Part shown: positions 30,824 through 42,095 of the stretch, piece by piece
Position numbering within the stretch: position 1 is the first letter of the stretch
Layout of the letters: each line of letters begins with the position of its first letter
NCBI GenBank assembly: GCA_024663395.1
Contig: JANFAH010000006.1
Location: 186,001-250,000, forward strand
Source: Pisolithus tinctorius
Taxonomy: Eukaryota; Basidiomycota; Agaricomycetes; Boletales; Pisolithaceae
Length of the DNA stretch: 64,000 nt
Direction: 5' to 3'
Position numbers and translations under genes: made by a program
The notes under the pieces: model-generated
The model's input: the letters and a program-made list of their open reading frames with translations, nothing else
What the model was told of the DNA's origin: nothing
Database searches by the model: none

Positions 30824-33130
30824 ATGTCTGGCGCTTTCGAGAGTGCTCTCGCGCTCATTTATGATGTAGCGCTGCAGCGGTGAGTAGCCGAGGACCTTGC
30901 CATTAACCACAGAAAATGGACGGTATTATCCACCAGGGCAGCCGTAGTAGCTGGGTATTCGCTACTGTTGTATGACTACTTCCTAACCCTCAGTGACGAG
31001 GTAAGTCCAGCGTTAGATTGGAGAAGTATCGTGCTGGAGTCTCCTACTAACATAGGTCGAATACATTTGGAATACGCCCCGGACACTGGTCAAGTTCATT
31101 TATTTGGCAAACCGCTATATTGTACTCTTGGGACAAACCGTTCTTTGCATCCAGGTAACTGGTATCGTAGCAGCTGTCACTGGTGTACGTCCCATGTCAG
31201 CGCAATCTCGGTGTGGTCTGAGCTCTTTTCATAGGGCTGCGAGTTTTATTCAGTATTCCTTGGCATATATATGTTGATTTCCCTGGAAACTGCGCACGGT
31301 AATGTCAGCCGCAGTTGATGGAAAGGGATCCCATTGATAAATCACAGTCCTGGTTGTCTTACGTGCGTGGGCTATCTGGGGAGGCGATCAGCGCATCTTG
31401 CGGTCTGTGGTTGCAGTGTATGTTCTAAGTCTCGTATCCATCGTTGCAACGGTTTCACAAGGCGAAGATTTCTCGAATTGTAAGTCACTCAGCCGCAGTT
31501 TGTGGATTGAAAACTGAGACACTCTGCTACACAGTTGAGCCCACTGTGGCCTCTGTGTGTCAGAGACCGGTACCAGGTAAACGTCGTAGAGGGTGTCAAT
31601 GTCCGCGACAGTGCTCACTCTTGTGTATATCTCTTCTTACAGATCGTGCTGTGAGTTATGCTATGTCTGTTATTTTTATCGCGACCCTGATGTAGTTTGC
31701 CAGTGGCTTTTCTATTTCGCCAGTTTGGTAGTGGACTCGTTAATCTACTGCATGACCATGTCGCGTCTGTGGTCATACCGCAAAACGTTCAAAAATGGTT
31801 CTCTCGGGTTAATCCAAGCGCTCATACGATGTGGTGAGCTTCCAAATCACTCAAACAATACTCCTTGCTAAGAATCAAAACATCTGTTAGCAACTGCATT
31901 CTATGTTGTGAGACAGGTTACAATTGAAACATAGATTATCCTCATTGCAACGTAGGTCAACGTTTGCTATGATGTCTTGGGCATAGTCAGCTGGTACGTG
32001 TGCGCAAACTGTATATAATAATCACCTAAGAAAATTTGGATATGAAGGACTAGATACAAGAATGTATGTGGCCCAGCCGATCAAAAGAGTCTAAGATCTC
32101 ACCACATATTTTAGAGTCCCGTATCATTTGTCGCCCCAGCGTATGGTGTTCTTTGTTACACACCCGCGTTCCTTCCAATGCTGATGAATTTGACAGGATT
32201 ATGATCCCGATCCTAGCCATCTGTAGCCAAAGAGTGGTGCATGACTTACGTCAGATATCACAGACGCCGTGCTCCACTCAAGATCTAAGCCAGGTGGTCA
32301 GTCAACAGGTCAAGGCGTTTGCATTCCATTCTGAGGGTGCCGATGGGAGAGCGTCTGTGATTCTGGCAGGTAGTTCTGACCAGGAAGGAGAAGCCAATTC
32401 AAATACCGACGCCGCCCTCAGAACAGATAATGATAATGAGCTCCATTTAGACGAAGATGCTAGGCTCTCGGCGAAGATACCTTCCTTGGAATCTAGGTCA
32501 TATCCACAGGCTGGAAATTGGTGAGTTCCTTGCGATGACTTCGTGGGGTCATAATTAACCAGCTCCACCAATGAGTGTAGGCAAATCAGTGCCAGTTCAA
32601 ATGGGTGACTAAGCCGTATTTACTTCGCGCACTACGCCGCTGGCCACCTTATCGGCTCACCCGTTTCTTCTGATGAAGCATCAAGCGGCTACACGATATT
32701 GCAAGTGGACCTTTATTGCTCTTGGAGTGAATCGTCGCCTGCACTGTGATGGATCATTCACCTGCGCTTCACAGAGTGTCACTCGCCCTTGAACCAGACT
32801 GCAATATATGTGTCACGATGAGTACCGTATAAAGTTACCCATTTGTACTACCAATAATCACTAAATGAATAATAATAGCCGTTTACATAATGCAGCCCAC
32901 ATACGCAAGCGATTTCCGAAGTACTCTCACTCAAGTTCTCACGTCAATCACACACAAAAAGGCACATACCAGATGCGCGTTCCGCGCCGGTGCGTAATTG
33001 CTTGAAGAATCCAAGGTTGCTCCTGGCGTGATTCAGCCTTGTGGCTTACAGCTGAATATGAGATGCAGAGCTCAACATCAAACATGCATGCCCTCCTGGA
33101 CGGTAGAGGAATCCTGTCTGTCACTGGAGT
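30320..33130 (+). repeat. segmental duplication unit 2 (DUF6533 copy B)
   Basis: Second of three diverged direct repeats; landmarks as for unit 1, including GCTGAATATGAGATGCA near 33050. Ends approximate. Confidence 0.7.
30824..32524 (+). CDS. DUF6533 multi-pass membrane protein, copy B
   Basis: Eleven exons: 30824-30879, 30913-31000, 31056-31184, 31235-31298, 31348-31479, 31535-31576, 31643-31650, 31704-31833, 31891-31907, 31956-31993 and 32140-32524, in phase, 362 aa. The DUF6533 signature is AGYSLLLYDYFLTLSDE then VEYIWNTPRTLVKFIYLANR. Further hydrophobic segments include YIVLLGQTVLCIQVTGIVAA, YSVFLGIYMLISLETA, a VVAVYVLSLVSIVATV helix and TAFYVVNVCYDVLGIVS, consistent with about seven membrane spans. 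After the last span comes AICSQRVVHDLRQ, then an acidic cytosolic tail. Exon 7 is 8 nt (ATCGTGCT, coding the end of a split codon plus Arg-Ala) and exon 9 is 17 nt; both are needed to keep frame. Function unknown. Confidence 0.85.
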
Positions 33131-34715
33131 GCGATGACAATGAAATTGGCATTTGAATGGTCAGTTTACAATGGTGTGATAGGTTACCAGGACAGAGCTC
33201 GACTGAGTCATGTAGACGCACTCGGAATTACAACTGCCTTCAGGTACGATCTATTGCTCAAATGGTAAGCCTCCGTGAACTTTGTTTCTGATCAGGGAAG
33301 CAGAAGGGTAGCCCGCGCGACCGGAGATGCCCTGCTACCCTTTTGAACTTTCAGTGACGAGGTGAGTTGGCCTGTGTTTAATTCTAGCAAGGTTTGATTA
33401 TACTATACATCGGGTGTAGGTTTGTTGAAGGCACCATCACATTAATTACAAAACTACCAGTCCGCAGCAACCTCCGTTTAGAAGTGACTTATCGTAAGGT
33501 TCCATTCACGCTCGCGAAGACAATTATTGGCCAATGAGAGGGCTCGTTCAGGTGCGGGGAGCTACAATATTGACAACTGTATCGCCTAGCTGTTTCTCAG
33601 ATCGGCGGCCGTGGACACTCCCTGAGACAGTTTATTTCACGAACCGTTACGACACTGATGGTACACTATCATTTTCATTCAGGAAACCGGAATCTTCGCT
33701 GGCAGTTCAACATAGCTGCAGGTTCAGTTTCCCTGATTTGTTTGATGTTATGAAGAAAATGAAGGCAAACGAGATGATGACGCCATGGTCCCCGTAGAAG
33801 GATCGTCAGGGACCATCCAACGAGTCAGCACTATAGATAAAGGACTAGATTCCATGCCCCATATGAACATTCCTTTGAAATTCGATTTCTCGCAAGTCGC
33901 CCACGTTACGTGGCAGATTTCAACTCGCTAAGTATCAGTGTTTATTCTACTCTCATTCCCATCAAAATGGATCTTTGTCGAGTTTGAATACTGGGGATCT
34001 GGAAATACCAAGTCTATTATCATACATATCTGCCCCTTATTTCCCCAACTTGTGTCCAACGTACCCTGCCAGTCGAAGACCCTTCATTTTTCAATACTAT
34101 GTCATGTCTTGATCCCGTGCCCCATTGGTTCACATGTACATACATCAGTAAAGCTAAGCGCTCAAAAACCTGGGTTTTCAAGCACTTAATATTCGCCAGT
34201 GCTTGCCGAGCTCGCAAAGAATTCAAAAACTGTCTAATGTGCATGCTGTAATTTGGCTGAATTTACTGATGTAGCTGTACCGTGAATGACGCGAAGCTCG
34301 GATGTCGAGGTGCCTAAGGGTCGATTATACTAGAGGCTGCTGCCGTGTCACAAGTCGAGACACGGCGGAGGTTATGCCGCCACTATTCCTTTACAATTAG
34401 TGACCTTGGGGTTGGAATGATACACACGGGAAGCCATATCCACATATTTCAAGTGACTGCGGCAAAAAGCTCGCCAGTGGTATAGTGAATACTGAGAGCC
34501 TAGGTGAGCAAGTGTTGCACCCAGTGAGGATTCCTTTCAGTTCGAGATCTATAAAAATCCTGACAACTACAGAACTTTGTTGCCATTGCCAAGAACACTG
34601 AGCCTACCTGTACCAGACTATTTGTAATACCGTTAAGGTTGGACCCCTTGGCGGGGCTTCGTACGTCACAGAACGTTGGTATTTATTGAAAAGCTCGAGT
34701 ACATCCATCCATGAT
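32525..34715. other. intergenic with a DUF6533 relic
   Basis: Around 33130-33370 are short pieces resembling the DUF6533 gene, for example ACTTTCAGTGACGAGGTGAG at 33348-33367, which matches the exon 2/intron 2 boundary of the intact copies. A fourth, badly decayed copy is the simplest reading. No other gene is supported. Confidence 0.45.
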
Positions 34716-36830
34716 ATGTCTGGTGCTTTCGAGATTACCCCCGAGTTCATTTATGATGTATCTTTGCAACGGTGAGTAGTTGACAATCCTGCCTCCAACC
34801 GCAGAAAACGGACGGTACTATCCACCAGGGCAGCCACAGCAGCCGGGTATACGCTGCTGGTGTATGACTACTTCCTGACCCTCAGTGACGAGGTAGGCCT
34901 AGCGTTGGATCGGACGAGTATTGTGCTACAGTCTCCTATTGGCGTAGGTTGAATGCATGTGGTATGCACCCTGGACACCAGTCAAGTTCGTTTATTTGGC
35001 GAACCGCTATATTGTACTCTTGGGGCAAACCGTTATTTGTATCCAGGCAACTGGCATCGTGGCAGCTGTCGCTGGCGTACGTCCCAATTCCGACGCAATG
35101 CGTCTGGCTTCTCTGAGTTTTCTTCGCAGGGCTGCGATGGTTACGCAATATTCCTTACGATATATAATATGCTCGCTCTCGAGACTGTACACGGTATGTC
35201 CGCTGCAGTTGCCAGGAAAGGTTTCTGTTGATGGCCTGCAGTCCTAGTTGTTTTACGTGCGAGGGCTATCTGGGAAGGGGATCGGCGTGTCTTGCAGTCC
35301 GTCGTAATGGCATATATTGTGGCTCTCGCATCTATCGTCGCAGCGGTTGCCCAAGGGGAACATTTCGATTTCTCAAACTGTAAGTAATCGGCCGTTGTTT
35401 GTAGATCAGCAACCGAGGCACGCTGTTGCACAGTTGACCCCTCTGTCACGACTGTGTGTTTCCGACCCATACCAGGTAAACATCATATAGGGCGTCTGCG
35501 ATTGTGCTTACTCTTGTCTGTTATTGCAGACCGCGCTGTGAGCTGTACCATGTCTGCTGCACCTACCGTGAGACTGATGTGGTTCGCCAGTGGCTTTTCT
35601 ATTTTGCCAATTTGGTAGTGGACTCGATAATGTTCTGGATGACCATGTCGGGTCTGTGGTCGTACTACGGAGCTTTAAACGATAGTTCTGCCGAGTTAAT
35701 CCAAGTACTTGTGAGAGGCGGTAAGTTTTCAACTTATTCAAACAATGTTCCTTGCTGTGAACTAAAACATCCTGTTAGCGACTGCATTCTATGTTGTGAG
35801 CCAAACTGGAACTGAAACACGGATTTTTCTCATTGGATAGCAGGTTAACGTTCTCTATGACGTCCTGGGTATAGTCAGTTGGTAAGTCTGCGTGCTATAT
35901 ATAAGGGTACTCACCTGAGTAAATCTGGATATGAAGGACGAAATACCAGAATGTATGTGGCCATCTGATCGAAAGGGTCTTTTAGGATCTCACCACATAT
36001 TTTAGAGCCCGGTAGCATCTGCCTTCTCAGCGTATGGCGTGCTTTGTTATACATTTGCTTTGCTTTTAGTGTTAATCCATATGACAGAATTTTGATGCCG
36101 CTTCTAGCGATCTGCGGCCAAAGAGTGGTGCATGATTTACGTCGGACGCCACCAATGTCGTGCTCTACTCGAGATCTGAGCCAGGTGATCAACCAGCAAC
36201 TCGGGGCGTTCCCATCCCGGTATGAGGTTCCGATTGGGGGAGTATCCATGATTCTGGAAGGCAGTTCAGAGGTGGAAAGAGAAAGAGGTTCGCGTGTCGA
36301 TGAAATTGGCATCGCAATAGAAGATAGTGGTGAACTCCGGCCAGACGACGGTGCATGGTTCTCGTGAAGGCACTTTGCCTTGATTTTCGCTGGATAGGAA
36401 CCGGTAAGTTCTTTGTGACGACTGTGCAACACTCTAGTTAACCAGTTCATGCAACAGATTCGGGCGTATCAGCGTCGGTTCAAACGGCTGCTCAGCAGCT
36501 TATCGATATATCGGTGTTTCCCGTGATGAAACTAAGTGATTTCGTCATGGCGCAAGTGTACCTCCGTCATTCTTGGGATGAGTCAACGTTACATGCAGAT
36601 CGTCATGCGCTTTGCATCGAACGTCACTCACCCTCATGTATGCAGGAAGGAATCTGTTGAAATTCGATGTTACTATGGGTACTGTCATGGAGTAACTGTC
36701 TATGTATTCTTTAATTATTGTAGTTGTAAATGCAATCTAAACACTCCAATTGAACAACATGTATTCGGGCTGGCGGTGACCGACACCCCTACTCGTCGGT
36801 GACGTCACAAGAATGCGGACGTTCACACGA
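34270..36830 (+). repeat. segmental duplication unit 3 (DUF6533 copy C)
   Basis: Third diverged direct repeat; begins near the GTGAATGACGCGAAGC box at 34282 and ends near GACGTCACAAGAAT (about 36801-36814), which matches GCGTCACAAGAAT at about 28173-28185 in unit 1. Confidence 0.7.
34716..36367 (+). CDS. DUF6533 multi-pass membrane protein, copy C
   Basis: Eleven exons: 34716-34771, 34805-34892, 34948-35076, 35130-35193, 35242-35379, 35434-35475, 35530-35537, 35591-35720, 35779-35795, 35844-35881 and 36031-36367, in phase, 348 aa. The N-terminus MSGAFEITPEFIYDVSLQR is followed by AAGYTLLVYDYFLTLSDE and VECMWYAPWTPVKFVYLANR, the DUF6533 block. Later spans include YIVLLGQTVICIQATG, AYIVALASIVAAVAQ and TAFYVVNVLYDVLGIVS. 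The C-terminal cytosolic part has AICGQRVVHDLRR and an acidic tail. The microexon at 35530-35537 reads ACCGCGCT. Compared with copy B, exon 5 has two extra codons (138 against 132 nt) and the tail is shorter. The copies have diverged clearly, so the triplication is not brand new. Confidence 0.87.
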
Positions 36831-37014
36831 GGACGCACTCGCAAATTTGGGGTCGTTCTTGATATATAACTGGTTCTCATTCGATGCTCAATCGTGTGTC
36901 TGTTCACACGGCAATTACTGCGTAAAAACGGCCATAACGGCCACCCGCTAGTCCCTCGTACTCCCCTCCTACGACTGACCAGTAACCCACCCATAGCGTC
37001 CTGTGTGGCGACGG
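36368..37014. other. intergenic region
   Basis: Remainder of duplication unit 3, then the upstream region of the lectin gene. No gene supported. Confidence 0.5.
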
Positions 37015-38140
37015 ATGAGGCACGGAATCTACATGTTTATCAATTTAGAAAATGGGATGGTAATGGACATGTCCGGTATCAACCCTGTAGGTGAGCTGGG
37101 TACCATAGACTGTTATGCCGTCTGCTCGTCGACTGACTAACGATTCAGCGAGTTGGCCTACTGGATCGCGTACCCAAGAAGTCAGCTCTTTGCACCACTA
37201 CATGTTATCGAGTTTTGTTTGACCCACCATTGTGGCACCGTACAGTGGGAGATTGAACCATTGGGGCATGGTTATACCATTCGCAACGTCGGGACTGGGA
37301 CTTATTTGTCTGTCGTGGCAATCGAAAACGCCGCACCTATCTTTGCTACTCACTTCCCCGTTGCGTGGTATTTCAGGCGGGTATACGTTCAGGAAGAAGT
37401 CGACCCTTGCTACGAGTGAGTGCAGATGTTTCCTCACGGTCCTCGTGTTCTCCAGTTTAGTGGCACGTGTTCCTCCGACACGCACGCGCAGAATATGTTG
37501 GCCGCATACGCCGTTCAAGTTTGAGCTTGCACTTGCGGACACAGCAGCCGAAGAGAGACGAAGAAGGGTGAGGTAGCGCATGCTTTCTTCACTTCTGAGA
37601 GACAAACGTTTGAGATGAGGCGTGTGCCATCAGGCCATGGACTACGAAGCACTGAGGTTGTACAAGCAACGTTGCAGAAGATGGAGAGTCGTACTTCGTG
37701 CCACGTTCAGGGAAGAATCTATGACCCGAAGATGTAGGGAAACGAGGATTAGACTCGGAGATCGGGAACCGGCGAGGGCATGTCGACCGGCCTGTCCACC
37801 TGTCATACGCCCTGCTGCTCCAAAAAGAAAAGAGGCAGAAGAAGTACCAGTCTACGTGGTAGCGCCCTCATCGACCACAGAGCCGGGTGAGCCCGCTGTT
37901 CCGCGCGATACTGCGCAAGCGGGGATCCTCGCCACCACGACCGGTCATCCCTCAGTGACTGAGCTCGAGTATGGATCCATGGAACGCGGGACTACTGTGC
38001 CCACAGAACCCCAAGGTGCTTCACCAAGTGTAACTGCCTACACTCCCACTGTTGGGCCATCAGGAATTGAGACGGATGGCCGGTCATTGCGACGTCGGCC
38101 CACGCTTGGGCGTCGTTTGCGCAGATTCCTGCGGGTGTAG
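37015..38140 (+). CDS. ricin-B-type beta-trefoil lectin with basic C-terminal extension
   Basis: Five exons: 37015-37090, 37149-37180, 37246-37415, 37456-37567 and 37634-38140, in phase, 298 aa. Residues 1 to about 118 form a fungal ricin-B-like lectin domain: GIYMFINLENGMVMDMSG, then WEIEPLGHGYTIRNVGTGTY, HFPVAWYFR and RICWPHTPFKFELA. Such domains bind galactose-type or other glycans in mushroom lectins. The beta-trefoil looks shorter than a full three-repeat domain. From about residue 120 the protein changes to an Arg/Glu-rich helix (AAEERRR, YKQRCRRWR), then a Pro/Thr/Ser linker, ending in a strongly basic tail (RRRPTLGRRLRRFLRV). There is no signal peptide, as usual for cytosolic mushroom lectins. 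The exon 5 extension is unusual and of unknown role. Confidence 0.82.
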
Positions 38141-38523
38141 AAGCAGATGCGGGTGGTGCATAGTCTGGGTAAAAAGGTTGCCAGGATCGGTTGATATTGC
38201 TTGTCGTATGTTGCGTCTCACAGTACTCACGAGAGTTTGCACTCGGCCTTTTTCGCGTATCTGTTCGAATCCAAGTGGCTATCCACCTACCTTGATTACT
38301 CTTGTTATAATTAGGATGCGGTGACGATCACAAGCGCTTTTACATCAATGGACGGCGTTCGAACACTTGTGCTAAATGGGTTACTACAAACACACGAGGG
38401 ATGCTAGAAACACACTGGACATTGGATATTTGCTGATGAGGGAAGCGGAGTATTATAATCATTATATTCCTCTCCCAAAGATGTTGTATGCGGCTAGCCC
38501 ACATGAGAACGAGTAACAGGCAT
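38141..38523. terminator. convergent 3' intergenic region
   Basis: Lies between the lectin gene (plus, ends 38140) and MMS2 (minus, ends 38524), so both transcripts end here. No coding sequence. This is a shared 3' region by position, not a recognised signal. Confidence 0.3.
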
Positions 38524-39116
38524 CTAAAACACGCTACCCTCTGGCGGTTGGGGGAGCTTTCGATTGTTGAACGAAGCCATTTCTCTGCAGATGTGCCCAT
38601 CAAAGGCCAAGATCCTAACGAGGGTATGTGTTGTACGCACCGTCGAATGCTGACCAGAACGGTCTCGATGCTATTGTCTCGGTTCCATTTGGCGAGGACG
38701 GTTAATTTCGATTGTTCTACTTTGCCGTCTGCTTGACTGACGAACGGAAGGTTCACTCGTGAGATGAACTGCACGGTGGGAGGCTCGTCTGGATAAGATG
38801 TGCCGCAGTGGATCTTGAGACTGTAGATGCGGTTCTCGTGTACTGTCTATCGTAGGATCAGCATGCGATCGTGTCATGGGGGTCCAATAAGATGGAAGAG
38901 GACAACCGCTCACATGTCCAGGACCGATGATAGTGCCATTCCAGTTGCTCATCATGATGTCGTCTCCGTCTTCTAAGCCGTAAGAACATGATCCATCGCC
39001 GATACCCTTTTCGCCCTTCTCAAGCTCCTCAAGGAGTCTGAAATTGCGTGGAACTAGACGTTGACGCTGTCAGCAAGGCCGCAGCGAAGAAAGAAGCGAA
39101 TCGTACCCTTGGCCAT
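38524..39116 (-). CDS. MMS2: ubiquitin-conjugating enzyme variant Mms2/Uev1
   Basis: Four exons on the minus strand: 39116-39107 (10 nt), 39053-38914, 38846-38641 and 38584-38524, in phase, 138 aa against 137 in yeast. The sequence starts [20 protein letters not shown] and contains [40 protein letters not shown] and [20 protein letters not shown], ending [11 protein letters not shown]. It has the E2 fold but lacks the catalytic Cys in the segment where E2 enzymes carry it, as all UEV proteins do. It pairs with Ubc13 to build Lys63-linked ubiquitin chains in error-free post-replication repair. The 3' splice site of intron 2 is the first of two nearby AGs; only that one keeps frame. Confidence 0.95.
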
Positions 39117-39324
39117 GGTATGAATGGAAGGGAAAGAAAGGGAAAAATGAAATGAAAGGGTACCCCAAGTGCTTGCAACGACAGCCACTGTGGCAAACCC
39201 AATTGGGTGCTCAGGCTGACATGCCCAGATATATCGACGACACCGCCTCCGCAGTCCATCTCGTCGTCGATCACATCGTCGGCATCGGCACTAGCACGAC
39301 GACGCCTAGTAACACCCCTACATA
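39117..39324. promoter_or_regulatory. bidirectional promoter of MMS2 and HSE1
   Basis: Only 208 bp separate the two divergent start codons, so both ubiquitin-linked genes must share this region. It contains a purine-rich run of GGGAAAGAAAGGGAAAAATG type (39130-39149) near the MMS2 side. No clear TATA box. Confidence 0.6.
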
Positions 39325-42095
39325 ATGTTCAGAGGTGGCCAGCCAAATCCACTTGACGATCTCGTCAGTAAGTGTCTACCCTTGATCCAACTGCGTCAGT
39401 TGGTATCTCAAACTGTGGCTTGCGCAGCTAAAGCTACGGACGAAAACCTCACGGGTGAGGACTGGGAAACCATCCTCAACTTGTGCGACAAAGTGCAAGA
39501 TGATGGCGAACAAGGGTACACTGAATTCTCGTCCTGTTCGGTCCCTCGTCCTGACAGTCCACTCCCACAGTGCACAAAATGCAATCGCAGCCTTGCTGAA
39601 ACGTCTCGCACACCGCTCTCCCAACGTGCAACTTTATGCACTTTCGCTTGCCGAGGCGCTTTCCAAGAACTGTGGCGTAGTCCTGCACCGCGAGCTCGCA
39701 TCACGTGTATTCACACAGGGACTCGAACGACTCGTTACTGACCGGGTGAGTAGTGCGGTTGTCTGGGCGCACTGCGACGACCTGACACCGATGTTTCTTA
39801 CCCAAGACCACGCATGACAAAGTGCGCCAGCGTGCACTTGGCCTTATCGCTATGTGGACTGCAGAGTTCGAGAATGATCCGTCATTGGGTATTATGGAGG
39901 AGTGCTATGCCAGTTTAGAAGCTAAGAGTGCGTTTATTGTTTGTCGTCATGCATGCGTTCTACCCTAATCGCGCTCCTTTCCGTTGTCCAGATTACAAAT
40001 TTGAAACACCGAATGAACCTCCTCCCCCCGCTGTTGACGATGAGGTTCGTCGGCGAGAGGAAGAAGAACTCCAACGTGCTCTGGAAATGTCATTGAATGA
40101 TCGGGGTGGTCGCAGTGGTTACACTGGTTCTGGTGCTGCATCTAGTGTAGCCGGGCCAAGCACTAATACAGGCCGGACGTACCCGTCAGGTTATGTCCCA
40201 GCAAAGTCACCTCCCGCAGCAGCATCGTCCAATTCTTCTCTCCCTGCACAGACTTCACCTGCACCATCTGCAGCTCCTGCTGCATCAACACCAGTTGTGA
40301 CACGCGTCCGCGCACTACATACTTTCGAGGCAACAGAACCTGGGGAACTTGCTTTCGAACGGGGCGACGTCATCCGTGTGGTTGACCGCGCTTACAGGGA
40401 CTGGTGGCGTGGACAGCTGCGCGGACGAACCGGTATCTTCCCGGTGAATTATGTGGTATGTAGATTTCCCTTTATGCCTCCACCTGCTGCGGCGGCGGCA
40501 TCGCTTGCTGTATGGTTTCTGACATTCCATTACTGTATAGGAACCTCTCCCCGAGCCCACTGCGGCCGAACTAGCTCGAGAAGCCGAACAAGAAGCCGCG
40601 ATATTTGCACAAGCTGCAAATGTCGATCGGCTGCTCATGCTGTTGCGCGATCTCGATTCTTCAGGTGAGCGACTGGCAGACAACGAGGAGATCCAGGTAC
40701 TATTTAATGTGTCTTCCATTCTTTCGTGCGCTGACCAGTTTTATCATGTGATTTGACTGTAACGGTGCATGTCGGCATGGTAATTGCGTTGCAACGGTTG
40801 ATGTGAATGGAATGCTTCTTGATAGGAATTGTATCGGTCATGTATGTCGTTGCGACCCAAGATTGTGAAGTTGATCGACAAGTACAGCCAAAAGCGAGGT
40901 AAGTACTGTTGTTTCTTCATACTAGACGTGATTTCAGTGGACATAGTGCTAACGACGATGTTGGACGTTCCGCAGCTGATCTAGTTGCAATGAACGAAGC
41001 CTTCGTCAAGGCCAGGACCGTATTTGATCGGATGATGGAGGAAAGTTTGGCTCGACATGCAGCAGGTGAGTACCCCGACGTCTCACTAACCAAGCTCACC
41101 AATCTTTCATTGTAGCATACGAAAGTCCTGGGTATGGTTATCCTGTCCCCATGCGACACGAGTACGGGCCGCAGCCATACGGACACGGGTACGGCCCTAG
41201 CCATCATGAGGTGCCGCTTTCTACTCCGCATGAGCTACCGGCCTTCGCCCAACCCTACAGTGGCTACCCCGCTCCTGCGCAGTCGCCGTACCCACAACAG
41301 CAAATGCCCTACGCCCCGGTGCAGACTCTATATAACCAAGGTCAAGCGCCGACTCAGCAGCTCCCCGCCCAAGAACCTTTCCAATCGCATGAGACACTGC
41401 CACAAGCACAGGCTCAGCCCCAGCCAACGCAAGCGCAGTCCCAATCAGGGGCGGAGTCTCAGACGCAGACTGGAAGTTCTCCGCAATCTCAGGATGGCCC
41501 TCCATATGTCTACAATCCGAATGCCACATACGCCGATCCCAATGTCCAGGCGTGGGCACAGTACTATGCACAGGGTGGTAAAGACTCCGCTGGTGCTGTA
41601 TACTTTGTCTCTGTGCCCGGGGTGACAGACACCGCAGAAGGACCGGCGCCAGCAACAGAGCAAGTACAAGCCGTGCAAGGACAGGAACAATGGAGTGCTC
41701 CAGAGCAATATGGACCAACAACTGGGGTCTCGATGACGTTGGGGTCTCAGCAGCCTACTGGACCCACAAGCGGTCCTTTATCGCCGCAGAGCGCCCACCA
41801 CGGCTGGCAACCATCACAGCAGTCACCCTATGGCTACGTTCCTCCACAGACGCAACCGCAGTCTCCGCAACAGTATGCACCATCTGCAGGTATAAGCGGT
41901 TATGGTTCCTCGCCCAGTAGTGCAAGTGGGCATGCGCCACCTATGAATGGTACAGGTGGCCATCAGTCGCCTCTGCCGGGTGGCGGCTATGGGGGTGGAT
42001 ATGACTATGGAGTGGGAGCGCTGCAGCATCAGTTTGCTGATATGGGTGTTAGTAGGGCAGCACATCAGACACATGCGGCGTCTACTGAAGGATGA
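39325..42095 (+). CDS. HSE1: ESCRT-0 subunit Hse1 (VHS-UIM-SH3 protein)
   Basis: Nine exons: 39325-39367, 39428-39515, 39571-39745, 39807-39927, 39992-40455, 40541-40696, 40826-40898, 40976-41065 and 41116-42095, in phase, 729 aa. Order of domains: VHS (about 8-142; DWETILNLCDKV, LIAMWTAEFENDP), ubiquitin-interacting motif (about 164-180; EEELQRALEMSLND), SH3 (about 245-297; RALHTFEATEPGELAFERGD and DWWRGQLRGRTGIFPVNYV), a helical GAT-type region (about 298-405) that should bind Vps27, and a Gln/Pro/Tyr-rich tail. With Vps27 it sorts ubiquitinated cargo at endosomes. The low-complexity tail is longer than in yeast Hse1 (452 aa), as is common in basidiomycetes. No defects seen. Confidence 0.95.
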
